NCBI GenBank assembly: GCA_913055615.1
Contig: CAJXKK010000011.1
Location: forward strand, 1 to 64,000
DNA: 64,000 nucleotides
From: an uncultured Ectothiorhodospiraceae bacterium
Lineage (GTDB): Bacteria > Pseudomonadota > Gammaproteobacteria > XJ16 > Halofilaceae
Direction: 5' to 3'
The position numbers were made by a program, and so were the translations under genes. Below the pieces are notes generated by a model, which saw nothing but the letters and a program-made list of their open reading frames with translations, had not been told where the DNA came from and searched no databases. Shown here one piece after another: positions 7,653 through 18,581 of the stretch (positions within the stretch are counted from its first letter, which is position 1; every line of letters begins with the position of its first letter).

Positions 7653-8198
7653 ATGCGTGTGGAGCGTAACGGTCAGTCGATCGAGACTTGCCGGGGCGAT
7701 ATCACGCGGCAAGAGGTCGACGCGGTGGTGAACGCCGCCAACGCCCAGCTTGCCCCCGGCGGCGGTGTCGCGGGGGCGATTCATCGGGCGGCAGGGCCGG
7801 AATTGTGGGAGGCCTGTAGGCCGCTCGGCGGCTGCGGCGTCGGTGAGGCCAAGGTCACGGACGGGTTCGGATTGCCGGCACGCAAGATCGTGCATACGGT
7901 CGGACCGGTGTATGCCCGAGATGAACCCTCGGCTGAACTGCTGGCGGCCAGCTACCGCAACAGTATCGCCGCCGCCGATGGCGTGGCGGCCCGCTCGATT
8001 GCCTTCCCGGCGCTGAGCACCGGGGCCTTCGGGTACCCGATGGAGGCCGCGGCGGAGGTCGCGTTCCGGGCACTGATCGAGGGCCTGCCGGGCTGCGCCT
8101 CGCTGCGCGAGGTCCGCATGGTCCTGTTCGCCGATGCCGATGTGGCCGTCCACGACCCGGTCCTGAGGCGGCTGGCGAGCGCTGCCGGCTGGGAATAG
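7653..8198 (+). CDS. Macro-domain protein, O-acetyl-ADP-ribose deacetylase type, 181 aa
   Basis: A single MacroD/YmdB-like domain of normal length. Signature segments are GDIT (15-18), NAAN (27-30), GGGVAGAIHRAAG (36-48) and ALSTGAFGYP near residue 125, which together form the ADP-ribose pocket and active site. Such enzymes remove acetyl or ADP-ribosyl groups from ADP-ribose derivatives. The start at 7653 follows GGGAGG at the right distance; the open frame extends upstream into the REP doublet without a better site. Single-gene unit, followed by a methyltransferase gene on the same strand. Confidence 0.9.
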   Translation: MRVERNGQSIETCRGDITRQEVDAVVNAANAQLAPGGGVAGAIHRAAGPELWEACRPLGGCGVGEAKVTDGFGLPARKIVHTVGPVYARDEPSAELLAASYRNSIAAADGVAARSIAFPALSTGAFGYPMEAAAEVAFRALIEGLPGCASLREVRMVLFADADVAVHDPVLRRLASAAGWE

Positions 8199-8340
8199 CC
8201 ACCGTCCGGCCGGGATTACGATCCGGTAACCCCGCGGCCACGGGGTGGCGTTATCCCATACCATCGGGTAGCCTCGCGAATCATTTTGGGTGGCCGGTGG
8301 CCGACAGGTTTTCAGGCCGATCAATCGGCGGGGAGTTGCA

Positions 8341-8982
8341 GTGGATACCCAGGGCGTTCGCGACGCGTATCGACGCTACGCACGGCATTACGATCTCTGT
8401 TTCGGCGCCATTTTCCATCCGGGCCGCAAAATGGCCATCGAACAGATGGGGATCCAGCCCGGCGAGAGCGTGCTCGAGGTCGGCGTCGGTACCGGGCTTT
8501 CGATCCCGGAATACCCGGAAGGGGTTCACGTGACCGGCATCGATGTGTCGACGGACATGATCGAGATCGCCCAGGAGCGGGTCGAGCGGCTGGAACTGCC
8601 GAACGTCAGCCTGATGGAGATGGACGCCGAGAACATGGATTTCGGCGACGGCCAGTTCGATCATGTCGTCGCGATGTATGTCCTGTCGGTCGCACCCTAC
8701 CCGGATCGCGTGATCAACGAGATGCGGCGGGTCTGCTCAAAGCAGGGCGATCTGTTCATCGTCAACCACTTCCGCCACCGCAATCCGCTCATCAGCGGTG
8801 CCGAGAAGATGATCGCGCCGCTGTCGAAACTGGTCGGTTTCCGGCCCGATTTCGCGATGGACGAGTTCGTCGACCAGACCGATCTGGAGGTGATCGACAC
8901 GAAGCCGGTCAACCTGTTCGGCTACTGGACCCTCCTGCGCGCCAGCTGCGAGCCCCGCTCGGCCCGCTTCGCGGCGGCCTGA
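8341..8982 (+). CDS. SAM-dependent methyltransferase, PmtA-like (phosphatidylethanolamine N-methyltransferase), 213 aa
   Basis: Class I methyltransferase with SAM motif VLEVGVGTG (44-52) and the acidic post-motif GIDVS. The order of motifs and the DAYRRYARHYD start resemble the Rhodobacter-type PmtA, which converts phosphatidylethanolamine towards phosphatidylcholine at the membrane. The GTG at 8341 was chosen because GGGAG lies five bases upstream; the frame is open further upstream but without a site. Generic methyltransferases of quinone or lipid pathways are an alternative. Confidence 0.75.
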   Translation: MDTQGVRDAYRRYARHYDLCFGAIFHPGRKMAIEQMGIQPGESVLEVGVGTGLSIPEYPEGVHVTGIDVSTDMIEIAQERVERLELPNVSLMEMDAENMDFGDGQFDHVVAMYVLSVAPYPDRVINEMRRVCSKQGDLFIVNHFRHRNPLISGAEKMIAPLSKLVGFRPDFAMDEFVDQTDLEVIDTKPVNLFGYWTLLRASCEPRSARFAAA

Positions 8983-9536
8983 GCCGCCCCTTCCCCGGTT
9001 TTCCGCTTGAACGACCCGCCCCGGCATGGAGTTGTCGGGCTGGATTTTCCGGCGTGGTTTTCGGTTCTCGTCAAGGCGCAAAGGGACGCAAAGAAACAGG
9101 GTGAATCAAAGACGATCTTCCGATCAGAGCGTACCGGCACCGTTTCTGGATCAAATCGCGCGCATGCGCTGCGCGCAAACGCGACTACTCGGGATGCGCC
9201 TTCCCTGATACGTAGGCGCGTCTTCGCCGCAAGGCGAATGCACGCATCGCGCGGCCAAACTGTCCGCCTCATCGAAGCTGCTGGATATCCACGAACTAGC
9301 GCGCCGGCTTGCCCAACAAATCATAGTGCCGATCCACGGCCGTTCGCGAGCAAGCTCGCTCCGACAGCGCCCTGAGAACCACCTGTAGGAGCGGCCTTGG
9401 CCGCGAACCGATTTCGGCTGCCCCGCATTCTCCGCACCTACGCGTGACCCCGATTGTCTTTACCTCCCTTTCCTTCGCGCCCCTTGGCGCCCTGCGCGCC
9501 TTGGCGAGAACCCGAAACCCACGCCGGCCAGGGCAA
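8983..9536. repeat. Intergenic repeat cluster (families F, D, C)
   Basis: No gene is seen. It holds a 'GGTTCTCG...GCAAAG' repeat near 9060-9098 with an inverted partner near 9475-9518, a family D unit (GTAGGCGCGT...) near 9210-9245, and an inverted family C pair (CGCGAGCAAGCTCGCTCC / TGTAGGAGCG) at about 9345-9410. Position between convergent genes is typical for such elements. Confidence 0.7.
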
Positions 9537-10583
9537 TCAGCCCTCGGCCTTCCGCCGTTTGCGGACCGCTTCCGCGATCTCGTGCAGGACGCCTTCGGTA
9601 CGCTCCCAGCCCATGCAGGCATCGGTGATGCTCTGGCCGTAGGTGAGTTCGCCGTCGCCGCTCTGCTTGCCCTCGACCAGATGGCTCTCGAGCATCATGC
9701 CGAAGATGCGGCGATCGCCGCGCCCGACCTGGTGGGCTATGTCGAGCGCGACGTCGGCCTGGCGCTCGGGTTTCTTGCGCGAGTTCGCGTGGCTCGCGTC
9801 AATCATGATGCGCTGCGGCAGACCGGCGTTCGCCAGCATCTCGGCGACGTCGTCCACACTCGAGGCATCGTAGTTCGGCTGCTTGCCGCCGCGCAGGATC
9901 ACGTGGCTGTAGGGATTGCCGGTCGTCTCCACGATCGCGGAGCGGCCCTGGGCGGTCACGCCCAGGAAATGGTGCGGCTGTGACGCGGAGCCGATCGCGT
10001 CGACCGCGATCTGGACGTCGCCGCCGGTCCCGTTCTTGAACCCGACCGGGCAGGAAAGGCCGGACGCGAGCTCGCGATGCACCTGTGACTCGGTGGTCCG
10101 CGCGCCGATCGCCCCCCAGGTCACGAGGTCGGCGACGTACTGCGGGCTGATCAGGTCGAGGAACTCCGTACCCGCCGGCAGCTGCATGTCGGCGAGATCG
10201 AGCAACAACTGCCGCGCGGCCTCGAGGCCGGCGTTGATATCGAAGCTGCCGTCGAGATGGGGGTCGTTGATCAGGCCCTTCCAGCCCACCGTCGTGCGCG
10301 GTTTCTCGAAATACACACGCATGATGATGAGCAGATCATCGCCCAGTTCCGCCCGCATCCGCTGCAGGCGCGTGGCGAAATCGCGCGCCGCTTCCGGATC
10401 ATGGATCGAACAGGGCCCGACGATGACCACCAGTCGATCATCGGTCCCGTCCATGATCCGCTGCACCTGCTCGCGTCCGAAATGGACGGTCTCGGTTGCC
10501 TGATCGGTCGGTTGCGCCATCTCGGCGGGTGATTTGAGTTCCCTGATCTCGCGGATGCGCAGATCACCGGTCTGGTACGTCAT
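9537..10583 (-). CDS. aroG: 3-deoxy-7-phosphoheptulonate (DAHP) synthase, type I, 348 aa
   Basis: Catalyses the first step of the shikimate pathway, from phosphoenolpyruvate and erythrose 4-phosphate. Length and sequence fit the E. coli AroF/G/H class: GPCSIHD metal/PEP segment (about 56-62), the FEKPRTTVGWKGLINDP block, and the ILRGGKQPNYD and DASHANS blocks. N-terminal residues carry the feedback-regulation extension, so it is probably inhibited by an aromatic amino acid; which one cannot be read from the sequence. It starts 18 bases after hisG on the same strand and is probably co-transcribed with it. Confidence 0.93.
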   Translation of the reverse strand: MTYQTGDLRIREIRELKSPAEMAQPTDQATETVHFGREQVQRIMDGTDDRLVVIVGPCSIHDPEAARDFATRLQRMRAELGDDLLIIMRVYFEKPRTTVGWKGLINDPHLDGSFDINAGLEAARQLLLDLADMQLPAGTEFLDLISPQYVADLVTWGAIGARTTESQVHRELASGLSCPVGFKNGTGGDVQIAVDAIGSASQPHHFLGVTAQGRSAIVETTGNPYSHVILRGGKQPNYDASSVDDVAEMLANAGLPQRIMIDASHANSRKKPERQADVALDIAHQVGRGDRRIFGMMLESHLVEGKQSGDGELTYGQSITDACMGWERTEGVLHEIAEAVRKRRKAEG

Positions 10584-10601
10584 AAGCGTCCTCGTGCGCG
10601 G

Positions 10602-11246
10602 TTATTCAGTGGGTGCCGCGACCGCCTGGGCGATGGCATCAATCATGCCCCGGACCTCGGCGTTGCGCGTCTTCATCGCGGCTTTGTTGACGATCAGCCG
10701 ACTGGTGATGTCGGCAATGGTTTTGTACGGCTCGAGGCCATTCGCGCGCAGCGTGTTGCCCGTGTCAACCAGATCGACGATCCAGTCGGCGAGCCCCACC
10801 AGCGGCGCCAGCTCCATCGAGCCGTACAGCTTGATGATTTCGACCTGTCGGCCCTGCCGGGCGAACCAGTCGTGCGTGACCCGCGTGTACTTGGTCGCCA
10901 CTCGCGCCCGGCCCACGGGTCCTTCGCCGCCCCCGGCCGGGCCGGCCAGCATCAGCCGGCAGGCGGCGATGCCGAGATCCACCGGCTCGTAGAGCCCGTC
11001 GCCCCCGTGCTCCAGCAACACATCCTTGCCGGCGACACCGATATCGGCCCCGCCGTACTGGACATAGGTGGGCACGTCGGAGGCGCGGACGATGACGAAG
11101 CGCACGTCGGGCCGATTCGATGGCAGAATCAGACGCCGGCTCGAATCGGGATCCGTCTCGGGTTCGATCCCCGCCTGCGCGAACAGCGGCAGCGTCTGCT
11201 CCAGGATTCTACCCTTGGACAGGGCGATCGTCAGGGGACGGGTCAT
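10602..11246 (-). CDS. hisG: ATP phosphoribosyltransferase, short form, 214 aa
   Basis: First enzyme of histidine biosynthesis. At 214 residues it is the short form, which lacks the C-terminal regulatory domain and needs HisZ as partner; no hisZ is in the window. The family signature [19 protein letters not shown] is clear, as is the N-terminal ALSKGR PRPP-site segment. The gene lies between murA and aroG and not beside hisD or hisC. The murA-hisG neighbourhood is known in other proteobacteria. Confidence 0.94.
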   Translation of the reverse strand: MTRPLTIALSKGRILEQTLPLFAQAGIEPETDPDSSRRLILPSNRPDVRFVIVRASDVPTYVQYGGADIGVAGKDVLLEHGGDGLYEPVDLGIAACRLMLAGPAGGGEGPVGRARVATKYTRVTHDWFARQGRQVEIIKLYGSMELAPLVGLADWIVDLVDTGNTLRANGLEPYKTIADITSRLIVNKAAMKTRNAEVRGMIDAIAQAVAAPTE

Positions 11247-11430
11247 GGCCTGGTGTCCTTTAACGCAGGTTCGTGGATCTTTCTCGGCGAGCCGTCGTGG
11301 TGAGCGGCAAGGCGCGCCGACGAGTAATACCGCATCATATTGCGTGGAGGCGCAACGCGGCCAGGCGCCTCGAGGGCCGTCGAAAAGACGGCGAACTTGT
11401 GTTCAGGGGCACCCGCTCCTGTCCGCCCGC

Positions 11431-12780
<1,350 letters not shown>

Positions 12781-12855
12781 TCAGCGGCAACGCCGGCCAG
12801 AGGCCGCGCCCGTGACGCCGGGGCGGCCTCAACGGGCGGAGCCCTCGACCGGGAC

Positions 12856-13509
12856 CTACGAGCCGGCCTCGATATCCTCGTTGTTGCGGTTTTTCTTACG
12901 CAGTGTCGATACCAGACCGTCGACGCCGTTGCTGCGGATCTCGCTCGAGAAAGTCGAGCGATAGTTGGTCACCATGCTGATGCCGTCGATAACGATGTCG
13001 TACACCTTCCATTGGCCATCGTGGAACCGCAGGCTGTAATTGACCGAGAATTCCGGTCCATCGGACTGAATGACACGCGAGCGAACCTTGACGCGGTCAT
13101 CACGATCACCGGTCTGCAGCGGCAGCAGTTCGAGCTGCTCGTTGTTGTACTCCTTGAGCGACTGGGCATAGGTCCGCAGCAGCAGCTCGCGGAACTCCGT
13201 CACCAGCGCGCGTTTCTGGTCGTTGCTGGCATCGCGCCAGTAGCGGCCGACGGCGAGCTTCGTCATGGTGATGAAATCGAGCGTGGGCGCGACGATTTCG
13301 TCCATCTTCTGGCGCAGGAACGCCCCCTCGTCGTCGACTTCATCAATGTCCTCGCGCAGCACATTGAGCATGCGACCGGTCACGTCCCGCACCATGGCCT
13401 GCGCCTGCTGCGGATCCGGTTTTGCGGCCGCGTTCAGCGGTGCGGCCAGCAACATGCCCAGTAACAGGACGCTCAGGCCACGCGTGGTCGCTCGCCACGT
13501 AGTCATCAT
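12856..13509 (-). CDS. mlaC: Mla periplasmic phospholipid-binding protein, 217 aa
   Basis: Tol-pal-independent phospholipid shuttle between the outer-membrane MlaA complex and the inner-membrane MlaFEDB transporter. A signal peptide covers about the first 27 residues (hydrophobic LSVLLLGMLLAAP, cleavage near NAAA). The MlaC/Ttg2D fold is recognisable from MDEIVAPTLDF, KLAVGRYWR and the C-terminal YDIVIDGISMVTNYRSTF segment. The ATG pair at 13504-13509 follows GGAG; the upstream frame has no site. It is divergent from mlaA, but mlaF, mlaE and mlaD are not adjacent. Confidence 0.92.
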   Translation of the reverse strand: MMTTWRATTRGLSVLLLGMLLAAPLNAAAKPDPQQAQAMVRDVTGRMLNVLREDIDEVDDEGAFLRQKMDEIVAPTLDFITMTKLAVGRYWRDASNDQKRALVTEFRELLLRTYAQSLKEYNNEQLELLPLQTGDRDDRVKVRSRVIQSDGPEFSVNYSLRFHDGQWKVYDIVIDGISMVTNYRSTFSSEIRSNGVDGLVSTLRKKNRNNEDIEAGS

Positions 13510-13692
13510 CGATCGATCTCCATGCTTATGTGCATCGCAGGGATGCCTCCAATGGTCCGATTCTACCACGGTGTGCGTCGCCTGAGCGCTCCCGCCGCTG
13601 GCGCCGGAGAGGCCGGATTGGCTAGGATGCGACAGCCAAGTCCATCAAGGGGCGCTGTGCACGCCCCACCGCCCGACCGGACAGACCCACTC

Positions 13693-14478
13693 ATGGATCA
13701 CAAAAGCTTCGCGCTCGCACTGATCGCGGTCAGCATACTCATCACCGGCTGCGCCACGGCACCGGAGCGCGACGGCGGGGCCAACGACCCGCTGGAACCG
13801 CTCAACCGGCGTGTTCACGCCTTCAACCAGGTCTTCGACCGCAACATTGCGCGGCCGGTCGCGCGCGGTTACGACGCCGCGCTCCCGCAACCCGTGAACC
13901 GAGGCATCAGTAATTTCTTCCGCAACCTCAGCGAGGTCGGCGTGCTCGTCAACAGCGCCCTGCAACTCAAACCGCGCGCCACGGTCATCACCGCCAACCG
14001 GCTGCTGATCAACACCACCTTCGGCATCGCCGGCTTGTTCGATGTCGCTGCCATGATGGGCGCCAGACAGAAGGACGAGGACTTCGGCCAGACACTGGGC
14101 TATTGGGGTGCCGATACCGGGCCTTACCTGGTGCTGCCGTTCCTCGGCCCAAGCAGCCTGCGCGACGGCACCGGCCTGCTGGTGGACAGCACCTGGGATC
14201 CCGTCTACGTCGACGACGCGGGCACGGAGATTGGCCTGACGGTGCTGCGGATCGTCGATAAGCGCGCGCGCCTGCTGGGTACCACCGACCTGCTTGACAC
14301 GGCCGCCGTCGACGCCTACGCGTTCAGGCGCGACGCGTGGTTGCGCCGGCGCGTCAACCAGATCTATGACGGTGAGCCGCCACCCGAGGCGCTGCCGGAC
14401 ACCGGCAGCGACGAGGGCGAAGACGATTTCGATCCCTTCTCGGATGAAGACGACAACCTCTTTGAAGACGGCGGCTGA
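13693..14478 (+). CDS. mlaA: Outer-membrane lipoprotein MlaA (VacJ), 261 aa
   Basis: Removes misplaced phospholipids from the outer leaflet of the outer membrane and passes them to MlaC. A lipoprotein signal ends in the lipobox LITGC (Cys20). The conserved NDPLEPLNRRVHAFN segment and the GYWGADTGPYLVLPFLGPSS segment identify the family. The C terminus carries a long acidic tail (about 230-261, rich in Asp and Glu) that is not part of the core. The ATG at 13693 places the lipobox correctly; upstream codons do not. It stands divergent from mlaC across a 183-base gap that must hold both promoters. Confidence 0.94.
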   Translation: MDHKSFALALIAVSILITGCATAPERDGGANDPLEPLNRRVHAFNQVFDRNIARPVARGYDAALPQPVNRGISNFFRNLSEVGVLVNSALQLKPRATVITANRLLINTTFGIAGLFDVAAMMGARQKDEDFGQTLGYWGADTGPYLVLPFLGPSSLRDGTGLLVDSTWDPVYVDDAGTEIGLTVLRIVDKRARLLGTTDLLDTAAVDAYAFRRDAWLRRRVNQIYDGEPPPEALPDTGSDEGEDDFDPFSDEDDNLFEDGG

Positions 14479-14487
14479 ACCGATCCC

Positions 14488-15456
14488 ATGCTGACCTCCA
14501 TCGTCGCCGTCGTATTCGGGCTCGCCCTGCTCGTGTGGAGCGCCGACCGTTTCGTGCTGGGCGCCTCGGCCACCGCACGCGACCTTGGCGTATCGCCGCT
14601 CGTGGTCGGCCTGGTGGTCGTGGGCTTCGCCACCTCTTCGCCCGAGATGCTGGTCGCCGGCTTTGCCGCGTGGCAAGGCAACCCCGGGCTCGGCATCGGC
14701 AATGCGGTCGGCTCGAATATCGCCAACATCGCCCTGATCCTCGGTGTCTCCGCGATCCTGCGACCGCTGATCAGTTCATCGAATATCCTGACGCGCGAAC
14801 TCCCGCTGCTGGTCGGCGTGACGGCGGTCGCGGTGTTGCTGATGCTCGACGGCGGTCTGAGCCGCGGTAACGGTGTGCTGTTGCTGTTGCTGATGGCAGG
14901 CGCGCTGGCCTTCATCCTGCGCCAGGCCGTAAGCCAGCAGAAAGGCGACGACCCGCTGGCGGCGGAACTCTCCGGGCAGATACCGAGCGAGCTGCCGCTG
15001 CGCCATGCGATTTTCTGGCTCGTGCTCGGCTTCGTGCTGCTGATGCTGAGTTCGCGCATGCTGGTCTGGGGCGGCGTCAATATCGCCGAGACGCTAGGGG
15101 TCAGCGATCTCGTCATCGGCCTGACCATCGTCGCCGTCGGCACCAGCCTGCCGGAACTCGCGGCCGCCGCGGCCGCCGTGCTCAAGGGCGAGCATGATCT
15201 CGTCCTCGGCAACGTGATCGGCTCCAACCTGTTCAATACGCTCGCCGTACTCGGCCTGCCCGCCCTGATCGCTCCTGGCGCCATTCCCCCCGAGGTGCTC
15301 ACGCGCGACCTGCCGGTGATGTGTGTCCTCACCCTGCTGCTGGTCCCGACCCTGTTCCATCGACGCGGGCGCAGCGGTCGTATCGGCCGCGTCGTGGGCG
15401 TGCTGCTGGTCGCGGGCTTCGTGGGCTACCAGGGGTGGTTGTTTATGACGCTTTGA
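14488..15456 (+). CDS. Calcium/sodium (K+-dependent) antiporter, YrbG-like, 322 aa
   Basis: Ten or so transmembrane segments in two homologous halves, each with an alpha repeat: GFATSSPEMLVAG and GNAVGSNIANIALILG in the first, GTSLPELAAAAAAVLKGE and GNVIGSNLFNTLAVLG in the second. This is the CaCA family. In E. coli the equivalent yrbG stands directly before kdsD, as here, so synteny supports the call. The start lies nine bases after mlaA, so the two are probably co-transcribed. Ion specificity cannot be read from sequence. Confidence 0.92.
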   Translation: MLTSIVAVVFGLALLVWSADRFVLGASATARDLGVSPLVVGLVVVGFATSSPEMLVAGFAAWQGNPGLGIGNAVGSNIANIALILGVSAILRPLISSSNILTRELPLLVGVTAVAVLLMLDGGLSRGNGVLLLLLMAGALAFILRQAVSQQKGDDPLAAELSGQIPSELPLRHAIFWLVLGFVLLMLSSRMLVWGGVNIAETLGVSDLVIGLTIVAVGTSLPELAAAAAAVLKGEHDLVLGNVIGSNLFNTLAVLGLPALIAPGAIPPEVLTRDLPVMCVLTLLLVPTLFHRRGRSGRIGRVVGVLLVAGFVGYQGWLFMTL

Positions 15457-15458
15457 AG

Positions 15459-15696
15459 GGCGGCAGGCGGCAGGCGGCAGGCGGCAGGCGGCAGGCGGCA
15501 GGATTGTAGGCCGGTTTTCCCCGGCGTTCCCAGCGCTCAGAAAATGCGTATTCACCCGCCGCCGGGGAATGCCGGCATTGCGCGGTGACATGTTCCGGGC
15601 CGATATCCATCGCCGCGGACTGCGCAAAGCCGGCCTACGTCCTCGCCCTTCCCCCCTGCCGCCTGACTCCTGTCGCCTGCCGCCTGCCGCCTGCAT
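15459..15696. repeat. Composite element, complete copy 1 (core with heptad arrays on both sides)
   Basis: Six GGCGGCA heptads (15459-15500) stand directly after the antiporter stop. A core of about 134 bases follows (15506-15639), starting GTAGGCCGGTTTTCCCCGGC and ending AAAGCCGGCCTAC, and then six heptads of the CCTNNNN form (15655-15696). The two arrays are in inverted orientation. No gene is contained. It separates yrbG from kdsD, which are close in other genomes. Confidence 0.8.
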
Positions 15697-15740
15697 TACA
15701 CTGACGCGCGAACCGCCTTCCCCCGCCGGAGCCGATCCCC

Positions 15741-16748
15741 ATGGACACCCCTGCCCCCGCGCCCGAACTGTCCGAGGCCGAACGCACGCGACTGCGCGAA
15801 CTCGGGCTCGCGGTCATCGATACGGAGGCCAGGGCCGTGGCGGCGCTGGCCGATCGCATCGGCGGGGACTTCACCCGCGCCTGTGAGCTGATGCTGGCCT
15901 GCGATGGGCGCATCGTGGTGTTCGGCATGGGCAAATCCGGGCACATCGGCGGCAAGATCGCCGCCACGCTCGCCAGCACCGGTTCGCCGGCGTTCTTCGT
16001 CCACCCCGGCGAGGCCGGCCATGGCGACCTCGGCATGGTCATGCCCGACGACGTTGTCATCGCGCTGTCCAATTCCGGCGAGACCGCGGAGATCCGCACG
16101 CTGGTGCCGTTGCTCAAGCGCCAGGGCATCCCGCTGATCGCCCTGACCGGCCGCCCGCGATCCTCGCTGGCGGAAGCAGCGACCGTCCATATCGATGTCG
16201 GCGTGGCCGAGGAGGCCTGCCCGCTTGGCCTGGCACCGACGGCGAGTACCACCGCGGCCCTCGCGATGGGCGATGCGCTCGCCATCGCCCTGCTGGAGAA
16301 CCGGGGCTTTACCGCCGAGGACTTCGCGCGCTCGCACCCCCAGGGCAGCCTCGGCCGGCGTCTGCTGCTGCACGTCGGTGATATCATGGCTGACGGTGAC
16401 GCGGTGCCGCGCACTCCGCTCGGCGCCCCCTTCGGCGAAGCCCTGGTCGAGATGAGCACGAAGGGTCTGGGGACGACGGCTGTAGTCGATCCCGAGGGCC
16501 GCGTCGCGGGGATTTTCACGGACGGTGATCTGCGGCGTACGCTCGACCACCACAACGATCTGCAGGCACTGGTGATCGACGACGTCATGACCGCCTCCTG
16601 TGTCACCGTCGGCCCGCAGATGCTGGCCGCGGAGGCGCTGGCACTGATGGAGGAGCGGCGCATCAACGCGCTGCTGGTCGTCGACGCCGACGGGCGCCTC
16701 GCCGGGGCACTCAATATGCACACGCTGTTGCGCGCGGGGGTCGTATGA
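15741..16748 (+). CDS. kdsD: Arabinose-5-phosphate isomerase, 335 aa
   Basis: Converts ribulose 5-phosphate to arabinose 5-phosphate, precursor of the Kdo sugar of lipopolysaccharide. SIS domain (about 50-190, with GMGKSGHIGGKIAATLASTG and the HPGEAGHGDLGM segment) followed by two CBS domains (about 215-330). Length and order match E. coli KdsD. It begins the kdsD-kdsC-lptC-lptA-lptB unit and has a repeat element instead of a simple spacer upstream. Confidence 0.95.
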   Translation: MDTPAPAPELSEAERTRLRELGLAVIDTEARAVAALADRIGGDFTRACELMLACDGRIVVFGMGKSGHIGGKIAATLASTGSPAFFVHPGEAGHGDLGMVMPDDVVIALSNSGETAEIRTLVPLLKRQGIPLIALTGRPRSSLAEAATVHIDVGVAEEACPLGLAPTASTTAALAMGDALAIALLENRGFTAEDFARSHPQGSLGRRLLLHVGDIMADGDAVPRTPLGAPFGEALVEMSTKGLGTTAVVDPEGRVAGIFTDGDLRRTLDHHNDLQALVIDDVMTASCVTVGPQMLAAEALALMEERRINALLVVDADGRLAGALNMHTLLRAGVV

Positions 16749-16788
16749 TCGCCCGGCGCGGGACCGGAATCACGGGAGTACGGGGCGT

Positions 16789-17352
16789 ATGAGCGACGTA
16801 TCGGGCCGGGTTCCGGCCGCAGTGATCGAGCGGGCGCGGCGCGTGCGCCTCGCCGTCTTCGACGTCGACGGCGTGCTGACCGACGGCCGCGTCGTGCTCG
16901 GCGACGACGGCTATGAGTACAAGGCGTTCCACACCCATGATGGCCTGGGCATGCGCCTGCTCCAGGACAGCGGTGTCGACGTCGCGATCATCACCGGGCG
17001 GACCTCGACCGTGGTCAGCCGCCGCGCCGAGGAACTGCGCATCCGCCACCTCATGCAAGGGCGTTCCGACAAGGCCGCGGCGCTGGCCGAGCTGCTGGAC
17101 CGGCTCGGTATCGAGGCGGAAGCCGCCGCCTACGTCGGCGATGATGTGGTCGACCTGCCCGCCATGCAGCGAGTCGGTCTCGGCATCGCCGTGGGCAGCG
17201 CCACCCCGATGACCCGCGCGTACGCGGACTACGTCACCTGCGCACACGGCGGTGGCGGCGCCGCACGCGAAGTGGCCGAACTGATCATGGCCGCCCAGGG
17301 CACCCTCCAGGCAAGGCTGGCCCGCTACCTGGAAGCGGAAGCGACGCAATGA
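16789..17352 (+). CDS. kdsC: Kdo-8-phosphate phosphatase, 187 aa
   Basis: HAD-superfamily phosphatase that releases phosphate from Kdo-8-phosphate. The nucleophile motif DVDGVLTDG, a Thr-containing motif II (IITGRTS) and motif IV (YVGDDVVDLPAM) are visible, and no cap domain is present, as expected for this tetrameric group. The gene follows kdsD by 40 bases. Between it and lptC lies about 100 bases that contain only a doubtful 30-codon frame. Confidence 0.95.
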   Translation: MSDVSGRVPAAVIERARRVRLAVFDVDGVLTDGRVVLGDDGYEYKAFHTHDGLGMRLLQDSGVDVAIITGRTSTVVSRRAEELRIRHLMQGRSDKAAALAELLDRLGIEAEAAAYVGDDVVDLPAMQRVGLGIAVGSATPMTRAYADYVTCAHGGGGAAREVAELIMAAQGTLQARLARYLEAEATQ

Positions 17353-17452
17353 ACGCGTCGCCGACCCGTAATGCGCGCAGGCGCTGGTGGACGGATTGCG
17401 CCCCTGTCGCAACGGCGGCCGAACCCCGCCCGATCACGTGATCGCTTAGCCC

Positions 17453-18028
17453 GTGCGCGCCCTCACCCGTATCATCGTCATCGCCCTCATACTCGCCGCC
17501 GGCACCGGTCTCTATTGGGTCGACACGCTGCGGCGCGCCGGCCCCGAGCCGGCAGCGGACGCAAAGACGCCGCATGAACCGGACGCCTATTTCGTCGACT
17601 TCACGCTGCGGCGGTTCGAAAATGCCGGGATACGGACCTATCGCCTCGCCGGGGAACGGATGACGCGCTTCGCCGACGACCGCAGCACGCTGATCGAGCG
17701 CCCCGACCTCGATTACCGGCCCGTGGAGGCCGCACCGTGGCAGGCGACCGCGGCGCGGGCGAAGACCGAGCCGGACAGCGACCGCGTCGAGCTGATCGAT
17801 GACGTCGTGCTGCGCCAGATACCGGAGAATGAACCGCCCATGACCATCCGCACCAGCCGCCTGACCGTGCTGACCGAAGCCGGCCGCGCCGACACGGACC
17901 GCCCCATCACCGCCGAGAGCCGCGCGTGGGAGATCGACGCCACCGGGATGACCGCCTGGTTCGACCGCGACCGGGTCGAGCTCCATCATGAGGTCAATGG
18001 CCGCTATGAACCGCAATCGACACGCTGA
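17453..18028 (+). CDS. lptC: LPS export protein LptC, 191 aa
   Basis: Single-pass inner-membrane protein that takes LPS from LptB2FG and passes it to LptA. One N-terminal membrane segment (about 5-23) is followed by a periplasmic beta-jellyroll, weakly conserved in sequence as usual for this family. The start is a GTG at 17453; no ATG in frame gives the membrane segment. The 3' end overlaps the lptA start by about 40 bases. Identity rests on topology, length and place between kdsC and lptA. Confidence 0.88.
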   Translation: MRALTRIIVIALILAAGTGLYWVDTLRRAGPEPAADAKTPHEPDAYFVDFTLRRFENAGIRTYRLAGERMTRFADDRSTLIERPDLDYRPVEAAPWQATAARAKTEPDSDRVELIDDVVLRQIPENEPPMTIRTSRLTVLTEAGRADTDRPITAESRAWEIDATGMTAWFDRDRVELHHEVNGRYEPQSTR

Positions 18029-18581
18029 AGCCCCGGCAGCCAAACGGGGCTGGCCGCTTGCGCCGCTACTGATCGCGGCTGTGCTCGCCGGGGCCCCGGC
18101 CATGGCCCGCGAGGATGACCGCCAACAGCCGGCGACGATCAAGGCCGACCGCGCGGAGATCGACCGCGCCAGCGGCGAATCGCTGTATCTCGGCAACGTG
18201 GTGTTCGAGCAGGGCACGCTGCACCTCACGGGGGACCGTCTCGCGATCGCCACGCGCGACGGCACGGTCGACCAGGCCAAGGCGCAGGGGGAGCCCGCGC
18301 GCATCCGCCAGGAGACCGACGAAGGGCAGCTGGTGCGCGCCCACGGGCGCACGATCGATTACGACGCGGGCGAGGGCCTGATCGTCCTCACCGGCAATGC
18401 CGAGCTCCAGCGCGAGGGCGAACGCTTCGCCGCCGGCCGGATCCGCTACTGGCCCGACAGCGGCCGCGTCGAGGGCACCGGCGGTGACGATGGCGAACGG
18501 GTGCAGATCCGGATCGAACCGGAATCGGGTAACGGCGGCGGTGAAGGGGACGGGGGCGGCGAGGGAGACGACGCACCGTGA
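17988..18581 (+). CDS. lptA: LPS-binding periplasmic bridge protein LptA, 197 aa
   Basis: Forms the periplasmic bridge that carries LPS to LptDE. Signal peptide with a hydrophobic stretch (about 21-36) and cleavage near AMA-RE, then an OstA-like repeat domain ([26 protein letters not shown] and following). The last 20 or so residues are a low-complexity Gly/Glu/Asp tail not shared with E. coli LptA. Three in-frame ATGs (17988, 17997, 18006) are possible starts; the last two are closer to the signal peptide and a GAGG precedes 17997. The stop overlaps the lptB GTG. Confidence 0.9.
   Translation: MRSMAAMNRNRHAEAPAAKRGWPLAPLLIAAVLAGAPAMAREDDRQQPATIKADRAEIDRASGESLYLGNVVFEQGTLHLTGDRLAIATRDGTVDQAKAQGEPARIRQETDEGQLVRAHGRTIDYDAGEGLIVLTGNAELQREGERFAAGRIRYWPDSGRVEGTGGDDGERVQIRIEPESGNGGGEGDGGGEGDDAP

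Noticed and set aside
17349-17441. A 30-codon frame overlapping the kdsC end
   Set aside because: No Shine-Dalgarno spacing of note and no similarity to known small proteins; probably leader of lptC.
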